Below, piece by piece: positions 58,013 through 64,000 of a DNA stretch of 64,000 nucleotides (position 1 is the first letter of the stretch; each line of letters opens with the position of its first letter). The DNA lies in NCBI GenBank assembly GCA_035295745.1, contig DATGIL010000095.1, positions 62,001 through 126,000 on the forward strand, written 5' to 3'. A program made the position numbers and the translations under genes. Under the pieces are notes generated by a model that saw nothing but the letters and a program-made list of their open reading frames with translations, searched no databases and was not told the origin of the DNA. Origin of the DNA: JAIQFL01 sp035295745 (lineage in GTDB: Bacteria > Acidobacteriota > Terriglobia > Bryobacterales > Bryobacteraceae).

Positions 58013-59159
58013 TCGCGCTTGGACACCCGAGAAGTACGCCCGCTTCCTGAAGCTCCTGGAGCATCGGACAGGTGAGACCACCCAGTTCCGGCACAGCGAG
58101 ACTCCAGTATTCCTCCCCGCCAGCCTGGTCGCCACGATGGCCCGCTACGGCCGCGAGATGGTCGAGCAACTCCTCGCCGATCCGCAATACCAACAGGATT
58201 CGCGCGAAGCGATTCCCGCGCGCTACCGCACCCCTCGCGAAGCGCCCAGGCCGCTATTCTTCCAGGCCGATTTCGGTCTCGACGCCAATCTCGAACCCAA
58301 GCTCGTCGAGATTCAGGGTTTCCCCACTCTCTACGCCTACCAGCCCGTCATGTCGCAGTGCTATCGCGAAGCCTACGGCGTCAGCAACAATCTCCGGACG
58401 CTCCCGGGCGGGCTCGACCTGCCCGTTTATCACGGACTGTTGCGCGACGCCATCGTCGGCAATCACGATCCCGAGAACGTGGTGCTGCTCGACATCGATC
58501 CGGAGCACCAGAAGACCCGCGCCGATTTCCGCATCACGCGTGAGTTATTCGGCGTCCATACTGTCGATATCGCCGCAGTCCGCAAGCGCGCCGATCGCCT
58601 TTACTACGATCGCGACGGCGTCGAGGTCCAGATCGATCGCATTTACAACCGCGCCATTGTGGACGAGCTGGAACGGAAAACCGTCAAAATCGCCTTCGAT
58701 TTTCGCGACGATCTCGACGTGCAATGGGCCGGTCACCCGAACTGGTTCTTCCGCCTGAGCAAATTCTCGCTACCGTATCTGAAACATCCGGCCGTACCGC
58801 ACACGGTGTTTTTGGACCGCGCTGGCAGCGTAGAGCGCCCTGAACGCTATGTCTTGAAACCGCTCTATTCCTTCGCCGGATCCGGGGTTGTGGTGGGTCC
58901 TACCGTGGAGCAGATTGCCGCTGTCCCGGCCGCGCAGCGCAGTCAGTATATACTGCAAGAGCGTATCGATTTCCAGCCGTTGATCGAGACACCTTTCGGA
59001 CCCACCAAAATGGAGGTGCGGATCATGTATCTGTGGCAGGATGAGATACGCGCAGTCAATACGATCATCCGCATGGGGCGCGGCGCGCAGATGGGCGTCG
59101 ATCACAACAAGGGCTTCGAATGGGTGGGCGCCTCTGCCGCTTTTATTGACGAAAGGTGA
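57984..59159 (+). CDS. ATP-grasp-like protein of the amidoligase operon
   Basis: This encodes about 391 residues from a TTG at 57984, preceded by CGGAG (57970-57974) and overlapping the aminopeptidase stop by 29 bases. PLFFQADFGLDANLEPKLVEIQGFPTLYAYQ near the start has the Glu-x-x-Gly/Phe feel of a carboxylate-binding segment. RYVLKPLYSFAGSGVVVGP looks like the ATP-grasp Lys and glycine loop, and QERIDFQPLIETPFGPTKMEVRIMYLW like the closing metal-binding strands. I infer a ligase of the ATP-grasp superfamily; relatives are usually hypothetical. It probably cooperates with the upstream amidoligase. Confidence 0.65.
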   Translation: MIPSHRQWFNRAWTPEKYARFLKLLEHRTGETTQFRHSETPVFLPASLVATMARYGREMVEQLLADPQYQQDSREAIPARYRTPREAPRPLFFQADFGLDANLEPKLVEIQGFPTLYAYQPVMSQCYREAYGVSNNLRTLPGGLDLPVYHGLLRDAIVGNHDPENVVLLDIDPEHQKTRADFRITRELFGVHTVDIAAVRKRADRLYYDRDGVEVQIDRIYNRAIVDELERKTVKIAFDFRDDLDVQWAGHPNWFFRLSKFSLPYLKHPAVPHTVFLDRAGSVERPERYVLKPLYSFAGSGVVVGPTVEQIAAVPAAQRSQYILQERIDFQPLIETPFGPTKMEVRIMYLWQDEIRAVNTIIRMGRGAQMGVDHNKGFEWVGASAAFIDER

Positions 59160-59166
59160 GACGATC

Positions 59167-59928
59167 ATGGAGTTCGTTGGAAAGTCGCAGGCCCTCAGCA
59201 CTCAAGGACTGAACGCAGTCAGTCAAAGTCTGTCTGTTCAGCCTGCCGAGATTTGGACCGTACTGGCAGTGGAAACCTCCGGCTGCGGATTCCTCGCTGA
59301 CCGCCGTCCACCGATCCTCTTCGAGCGCCACATCTTCAGCAAACTAACCAACCGGAAGTTCGACGTCTCGGACGTCAGCAACCCGCAGGCCGGCGGCTAT
59401 GGACCGTCCGGCGCCAACCAGTACACGCGGCTCGCTAACGCGATCCAACTGGACCGGTCGGCGGCCCTGCAGAGCGCGTCATGGGGACTGGCGCAGATTA
59501 TGGGCATGAACTTCGCCACCTCCGGCTTCTCCGACGTGGAGACGATGGTCTCGGCGATGAGCGACTCCGAAGATGCCCAACTGCACGCATTTGTCTCGTT
59601 CCTGAAAACCAATCGCCTCGATCAGCATCTGCAGTCGCACAACTGGGCGGCCCTCGCCAAGGGATATAACGGACCTAACTACGCCATCAATCAATACGAC
59701 ACCAAGCTGGCGCAGGCGTACCAGAAATACTCGGCTGGTCCGTTGCCCGATCTGACTCTCCGCGCAGCGCAACTCTACCTCACATTCGCCGGCATGAATC
59801 CCGGCCCAGTTGACGGCATGATGGGTACGAAGACCAAAACCGCCCTGCAGAACTACCAGCAACGCAATGGTCTCCCGCAAACAGGCCTGCCCGACGACGC
59901 GACGATGGCGAAATTGGTTGCTCTCTAG
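59167..59928 (+). CDS. N-acetylmuramidase domain - peptidoglycan-binding protein
   Basis: This 253-residue protein combines an endolysin-type N-acetylmuramidase domain (about 20-175) with a C-terminal PG_binding_1 domain (LRAAQLYLTFAGMNPGPVDGMMGTKTKTALQNYQQRNGLPQTG). The catalytic region VLAVETSGCGFLADRRPPILFERHIF matches the phage-derived PF11860-type muramidases, with the essential Glu in VETSG. No secretion signal is present, as is common for endolysins. AAGGTGAG precedes the ATG, 7 nt after the ATP-grasp stop, so it sits in the peptide-ligase operon. It may be a domesticated phage gene. Confidence 0.82.
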   Translation: MEFVGKSQALSTQGLNAVSQSLSVQPAEIWTVLAVETSGCGFLADRRPPILFERHIFSKLTNRKFDVSDVSNPQAGGYGPSGANQYTRLANAIQLDRSAALQSASWGLAQIMGMNFATSGFSDVETMVSAMSDSEDAQLHAFVSFLKTNRLDQHLQSHNWAALAKGYNGPNYAINQYDTKLAQAYQKYSAGPLPDLTLRAAQLYLTFAGMNPGPVDGMMGTKTKTALQNYQQRNGLPQTGLPDDATMAKLVAL

Positions 59929-60293
59929 CAGATCGCCGGCTGTTCACGGTGAATTCCGATTGATGACTGCGAGATGCGAGCGATCGGATCGCTTCGATCC
60001 TCCTAGAAACACCAGCGGGCGCGCGGGGAGGCGTTCGCGTTCCCTGCGTCAGCGGGGCAGACACTTCTCGTCGAATGGGATGGCACGATTCGTAACCCTG
60101 AAAATGACCGGCCGGGCGGCACGATTGAAGAGGCGTTCAACCTGCACGCAGATGAGCTGTTGCAAGGCCCGGAGGGGTTGTCATCAGCGACCTGATGGCC
60201 CCCCGAACCAGCCGGGTGCACAACCAGGATGGGCGCACCGTTGCCAGGCACCCAGTAATCCCCTATACTTCTCGGCCGATGGAAATTGCGTGA
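59929..60293. other. convergent intergenic region
   Basis: These 365 bases separate the muramidase and kinase genes, both ending here. I see no convincing frame, strong hairpin with T-run, or repeat. Confidence 0.45.
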
Positions 60294-62945
60294 TCACGGA
60301 AGAAAGCGGCTAAAAATACTGGAAGGCTGCCGGAAGCCCTCGAGCATCCAGATCTCCGCCTTCGCGTTCAAAACCGACGTCGCGATCGACGTTCCGTCCG
60401 GCGACAGACTCAGCGGGAACGACGGACTGTACGGAGAAGCGAATTGGTACTGCCCTCCGAAATCGGCGAGTATCTTCTCCGTCCCGCTTTTCACGTCGAT
60501 CGACCCGAGTTTCCATCGCCCATCCATCTGCCCTAGCGTGTACAACGACTTCCCGTCCTGCGACCAGGTGACATAGGCGGACCGGTTGCCGACCGTATGG
60601 AAATCCTTGCCCTCCGGTGTGAACAGATCTACTCCCTTATCCGTAGCGCAGGCGATCCACTGGTTGTCGGGAGCCCATTGCGCCGGATTCTCGCAGCCAT
60701 CCGACAGCAGAGTGACCGGCGCTTCATTAGTCCCAACCTTGACCTTCAACAGTCCGCCGTTGCCCGAGAAGAAGAGAATCCAGTTGCCGTCGGGCGACCA
60801 AACCGGACCCACTTCGAAGCCGCCCGTATTGGTCAGACGAATCGGCGAACCTCCGCCGACAGGAGAGACGTAGATGGCGCCGAATTGCTTGGTGCTCATG
60901 CGGGAGTACGCAATGCGCGAACCATCCGGCGAAAACGAGAGCGTCAGGAAGGCGCGATCCTCATCCTCGGGGAAGTCGCGTTGCGTCACCAGAGGGCGCT
61001 CCCATCCCTCTTGCACGCTCTTGAGCCAGATCTCCTGCGGGCCATTGCGGTTGGTCACATAGGCGAACTGCTTGCCCGAGGGGGCCCAGGCGGGAAACAT
61101 CTCATCGCGGTTGGTGACGAGAAGCGGGCGAGGGCTTCCGCCGGCGCCGAGCGGGATCTCGACGAGATCGAAGTTCACCATCTCCGACGTGAAGAGCAGG
61201 CGCTTCCCGTCAGGTGAGATGGAGGGATTGGTCTTACTGCCCTCGTCGGCGGTGATGGGCTCCATGGTCTCTTTGACGATGTCCGTGAGCCACAGGCGCG
61301 AGTGCGCATCCCCGGAGAGAGCCAGAATCACATGGCGGCTGTCGCGCAGCCAACTGACCGAGGGCACCTCAGGCCCGGAGACTTTAGATTCGAGGATGCG
61401 ATGCGGCTTGCCGCGCGCGGCGGCGCCATCGGGGAAAGGAAGCAGCCACATCTGTGGGCCGGTTCCGCGAAAAAGCGAGAGTAGAACCTGTCCGCCATCC
61501 GGCGCGAAGGCCAGGTAGACCGGGCTGAACGTGCCGGCCATTTTGAAAATCGCCGGCTGATATTCACGCGGAGGCGCGCCGGGGGGAGAGGAAATCCAGA
61601 GCTTCGCCCTCTCCGCATCCGTGCCATCCGATCCCAGCCACAGGATCAGCGACTTGCCGTCGGGCGAGAGCGACGCGGCTTCGTAGGGTCCTTTCACCAC
61701 TTGCTGGCGCGCACCGCCTGCGCGGCTGACGGACCAGACTCCGTCCCTCAGGACGAAGTACAACTGGCTGCTGTCGGCAGACCAGAACAGGGTTTTCATG
61801 CCGTTTACCTGGGCGATCGCAGTGGGCACCACGGAGTCCAGGCTGCGCACCATGATGGAGTTGGGGCCGATTAAGTTGACCCTCTGGTATGCGACGTTCT
61901 TGCCGTCGGGCGACCAGACCGGCTCGTTTTGCAATTCGGTTTCGGTAGCGAAGGGAGTGAACCGGTAGGCGGCGAGATCGGCTCCGGGGGCGCGCAGCAG
62001 AAGAACTGCGACGGCATAGAGGAGAAAGAGGGCCAGCACGCCCATTGCGATGGGGAAGAGGCGCCGACGCGGGCTGGCTGGCATCGGTCCCGGCTGGGCC
62101 ACCACACTGCTATGACCAGCGGAGAAGTTGTGAAGGCTGAAGGCCAGGTCCTTGGCGGACTGGAAGCGGCGGGCAGGCTCCTTCTCGAGGCAGTGGCGGA
62201 CGATCTCCCGCAAAGGCAGCGGTACGGTCTCGGGAAGTTCCGGCGGGTCGGCGCGCAGGATCGCGCTCATCGTCTCTACGGAGGTGGCGCACGCGAATGC
62301 GGTCTTCCCAGTAAGCATCTCGTGGATCATGATGCCCAGCGAGAAAATGTCGGAGCGAGCATCGGCCGGAACGCCGGTGACCTGCTCGGGAGACATGTAG
62401 CCAACGGTCCCCATGATCATGCCCGCCTGCGTCATGGTGGCGGTGCCTTCGGCGCTGGGCACGGCGGGCTGGTAACGCGACAGGCCGAAATCGAGGATCT
62501 TGGCGCGTCCGTCGCGCGTAAGCATGACGTTATCGGGCTTCATGTCGCGGTGAACGACGCCCGCGGCGTGCGCAGCGGCAAGGCCATCAGCCAGTTGCGC
62601 CGCCAGTTCCAAGGCCTTGCGGACCGGCAAAGGACCGCGAGCGATCAGGGTGGCGAGCGACTCTCCGTCCACCAGCTCGGAGACGATGTACGATGTGCCT
62701 TGATCGTCTCCGGCGTCATAGACGGCGATGATATTCGGATGATTGAGGGCGCTTGCGGCACGCGATTCGGTCTCGAAGCGCCGGCGGCGATCGGGATCGG
62801 TGGCGAATTCCGGAGGAAGAATCTTTAGTGCGACGTCGCGATCGAGGCGGGTGTCGCGCGCGCGATAGACTTCGCCCATGGCGCCGCTGCCCAAATGGCC
62901 AAGGATCTCGTATACACCCAGTCGATCACCGCGATTCAAAGGCAT
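60294..62945 (-). CDS. Ser/Thr protein kinase - TolB-like propeller membrane protein
   Basis: This 883-residue protein has a complete Hanks-type kinase (residues 1-270): glycine loop LGSGAMGEVYRARD, VALKIL Lys, HRDMKPDNVML catalytic loop, DFGLSRY, and YMSPEQ with SDIFSLGIMIHEMLTG. One membrane helix lies near 305-325 (LFPIAMGVLALFLLYAVAVLLL), followed by a periplasmic TolB/WD40-type propeller with repeats such as WSPDGKNVAYQR and FSPDGSRIAYSR. It should phosphorylate cytosolic proteins in response to an external ligand. ATG 62945 was chosen over 62987 because it begins the family-typical N-terminus MPLNRGDRLGVYEILG and has TACAAT 13 nt upstream. The pseudokinase paralogue is at 6206-8626. Confidence 0.88.
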   Translation of the reverse strand: MPLNRGDRLGVYEILGHLGSGAMGEVYRARDTRLDRDVALKILPPEFATDPDRRRRFETESRAASALNHPNIIAVYDAGDDQGTSYIVSELVDGESLATLIARGPLPVRKALELAAQLADGLAAAHAAGVVHRDMKPDNVMLTRDGRAKILDFGLSRYQPAVPSAEGTATMTQAGMIMGTVGYMSPEQVTGVPADARSDIFSLGIMIHEMLTGKTAFACATSVETMSAILRADPPELPETVPLPLREIVRHCLEKEPARRFQSAKDLAFSLHNFSAGHSSVVAQPGPMPASPRRRLFPIAMGVLALFLLYAVAVLLLRAPGADLAAYRFTPFATETELQNEPVWSPDGKNVAYQRVNLIGPNSIMVRSLDSVVPTAIAQVNGMKTLFWSADSSQLYFVLRDGVWSVSRAGGARQQVVKGPYEAASLSPDGKSLILWLGSDGTDAERAKLWISSPPGAPPREYQPAIFKMAGTFSPVYLAFAPDGGQVLLSLFRGTGPQMWLLPFPDGAAARGKPHRILESKVSGPEVPSVSWLRDSRHVILALSGDAHSRLWLTDIVKETMEPITADEGSKTNPSISPDGKRLLFTSEMVNFDLVEIPLGAGGSPRPLLVTNRDEMFPAWAPSGKQFAYVTNRNGPQEIWLKSVQEGWERPLVTQRDFPEDEDRAFLTLSFSPDGSRIAYSRMSTKQFGAIYVSPVGGGSPIRLTNTGGFEVGPVWSPDGNWILFFSGNGGLLKVKVGTNEAPVTLLSDGCENPAQWAPDNQWIACATDKGVDLFTPEGKDFHTVGNRSAYVTWSQDGKSLYTLGQMDGRWKLGSIDVKSGTEKILADFGGQYQFASPYSPSFPLSLSPDGTSIATSVLNAKAEIWMLEGFRQPSSIFSRFLP

Positions 62946-62958
62946 GGGATTCGTGACA

Positions 62959-62964
62959 ATTGTA
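62959..62964 (-). promoter_or_regulatory. -10 box of the kinase-propeller gene
   Basis: Minus-strand TACAAT ends 13 nt before the ATG at 62945, supporting that start rather than the one at 62987, which lies upstream of it. Confidence 0.45.
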
Positions 62965-63000
62965 GCTCTGGGAGCGTCAGGGCGCATAGCGCAGGGTCAA

Positions 63001-63054
63001 CGCTTGCTTACGCGCGCGGCTCGCGGCGTCAATGCTTGCTCGCGCGCGAATCGC
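63001..63054. repeat. dispersed GC-rich palindromic repeat, copy 3 (double)
   Basis: CGCTTGCTTACGCGCGCGGC then TCGCGGCGTC at 63001-63030 matches the copies at 9201 and 23791; a shortened second copy (TGCTTGCTCGCGCGCGAATCGC) follows at 63033-63054. It lies between the kinase and sensor genes. Confidence 0.65.
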
Positions 63055-63069
63055 ATTCGAGCGCACGGC

Positions 63070-64000
63070 TTACGTGCGGGCGACGATCTGTTCTACTGCA
63101 CCCAGCGGAACCTCGATGCACACGCGCAGGCCGGGCTGCGCATTGCGTGCCCAAACGTTGCCGTGATGCACTCCAATCGCTCGTTTGGCAATCGTCAGCC
63201 CGAGACCCATCCCCCCGGTAGCGCTATCGCGTGAGCCGTCGACACGAAAGAAAGGCTGAAAAATCTTCGGCAGCGCGTCATCAGGCACGCCCGGACCGTA
63301 ATCCCGGACGGAGATCTGCACCGCATCCTTCTCCTGATCCATGGCGATGTCTACAGCCGCTCCTTGCGGCGTGTAGTGGATGGAATTGCGAACCACGTTC
63401 TCAATCGCCCGGCGCAACAGCTCACGGTCGCCGCTCATGAGGACAGGAGGAGAAGCCTGGCAGACGATATTGCAGCCGCGGGCATGGGCTTCCATCTGGC
63501 AATCCTGCACCACCTCCTCAAGTAACTTGTCGAGGCGCAGATCTTCGCGGCCCGCCGCGGAAGGGTCGCCCTCCGCGCGTGTCACCTGCAACAACGCGCC
63601 CACCAGGTCGGTGAGGCGATGGATCTCTTTTCGGAGGCGCGCCACCGCGGCATCGCGATCGTCCGCCGTGCGCACCAGTTCTGCGGCGAAACTCAAGCGG
63701 GCCAGTGGTGAGCGCAGCTCATGCGAGATGTCTTGCAAGAGGCGCCGCTCTGCGGAAAGCAGCGTGGCGATGCGTTCGGCCATGCGGTCGAACGCGCGGC
63801 TCAACTCACCGATCTCGTCTTTACGGGTGGAGTTCACGCGCACGCCCAGATCGCCTGCGCCGAAGCGGTCGACCGTTCGTGCCAGTCCTCGCAGGGGCGT
63901 CGCGATATTGAATGCCAACAGCCAGCACACTAGCGCGACCGCACCCAGGATCAGGGCGTAATAGGGCAGGTAACTCTGCAACTCGAGCGGCGGGGCCTTC
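63070..64000 (-). CDS. sensor histidine kinase, truncated by window edge
   Basis: At least 310 residues are present; the frame stays open to the window edge, so the 5' end is missing. Visible parts are a membrane helix (YYALILGAVALVCWLLAFNI), a HAMP domain (PLRGLARTVDRFGAGDLGVRV), HisKA with phospho-accepting His in LLQDISHELRSPLARLSF, and an HATPase domain with N-box VVRNSIHYT, DYGPGVP and GGMGLGLTIAKR. This is a CpxA/EnvZ-style sensor. A response regulator is not in the window and may lie upstream, beyond 64000. It is transcribed toward the kinase-propeller gene. Confidence 0.88.
   Translation of the reverse strand, partial: KAPPLELQSYLPYYALILGAVALVCWLLAFNIATPLRGLARTVDRFGAGDLGVRVNSTRKDEIGELSRAFDRMAERIATLLSAERRLLQDISHELRSPLARLSFAAELVRTADDRDAAVARLRKEIHRLTDLVGALLQVTRAEGDPSAAGREDLRLDKLLEEVVQDCQMEAHARGCNIVCQASPPVLMSGDRELLRRAIENVVRNSIHYTPQGAAVDIAMDQEKDAVQISVRDYGPGVPDDALPKIFQPFFRVDGSRDSATGGMGLGLTIAKRAIGVHHGNVWARNAQPGLRVCIEVPLGAVEQIVART

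Noticed and set aside
59167..59928. Prophage remnant
   Set aside because: The endolysin-like domain is phage-related, but no other phage gene is present and it is spaced as part of a metabolic operon.

Overview
The window looks like a chromosomal segment of an Acidobacteriota bacterium, most likely of the Bryobacterales / Solibacter type. This is inferred from gene content: protein families first described in that phylum (a PadR regulator paired with a duplicated orphan permease of the ADOP/MacB type, and two VWFA-related acidobacterial proteins), kinase-beta-propeller fusions, many secreted peptidases and BNR-repeat proteins, high GC, and frequent GTG/TTG starts. I saw no rRNA, tRNA, CRISPR array or intact prophage. 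All family names come from motif recognition, not database searches.

Layout. 1-5.4 kb: a small basic protein, an AstE/AspA-type deacylase, a GNAT acetyltransferase and an osmoprotectant ABC transporter (ATPase, permease, binding lipoprotein). 5.4-9 kb: a MerR regulator, a pseudokinase-propeller protein and an EthD-like protein. 9.4-12.7 kb: two overlapping signalling genes, a hybrid histidine kinase and a receiver-kinase protein with a degraded ATPase domain. 12.7-18.8 kb: a SnoaL-like protein, a giant TPR-VWA secreted protein and a divergent amidohydrolase. 18.8-24.2 kb: biotin carboxylase plus carrier protein, a MerR regulator, an M49-like metallopeptidase and an exported methyltransferase-fold protein. 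24.2-32.3 kb: PadR-ADOP pair, an unknown protein, an aldo/keto reductase and a sortilin/BNR protein. 32.4-37.8 kb: TPR protein, YvcK, cupin, DUF5946-like protein, GlmU and a VWFA-related protein.

38.2-42 kb is the clearest accessory stretch: a broken ISL3-family insertion sequence followed by an orphan fusion of a polynucleotide-kinase-like P-loop domain, two membrane helices and a Nudix-like domain, in visibly lower-GC DNA. 42.2-49 kb: a radical SAM protein, then a leftward BlaI - M56 (BlaR1-like) - repeat-protein operon in which the M56 protein and its neighbour share a 28-29 residue repeat, with a penicillin-acylase gene upstream. 49-54.8 kb: a possible structured RNA, a CNNM/CorC protein, an AI-2E-type transporter, a HupE/UreJ-like protein and a secreted HExxH protein. 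54.9-59.9 kb: a two-gene nucleotidyltransferase pair and a tightly overlapping amidoligase (YbdK-like) - M29 aminopeptidase - ATP-grasp-like - muramidase operon. 60.3-64 kb: an intact Ser/Thr kinase-propeller protein and a histidine kinase that runs off the window.

Two window-wide patterns stand out. First, many genes have a TANNNT (-10-like) box only 6-15 nt before the start codon, which implies leaderless or near-leaderless mRNAs. Second, at least two families of short palindromic repeats recur between genes. The best candidates for undescribed biology are the BlaR1/HGV-repeat module, the kinase-membrane-Nudix fusion and the amidoligase/aminopeptidase/ATP-grasp operon.
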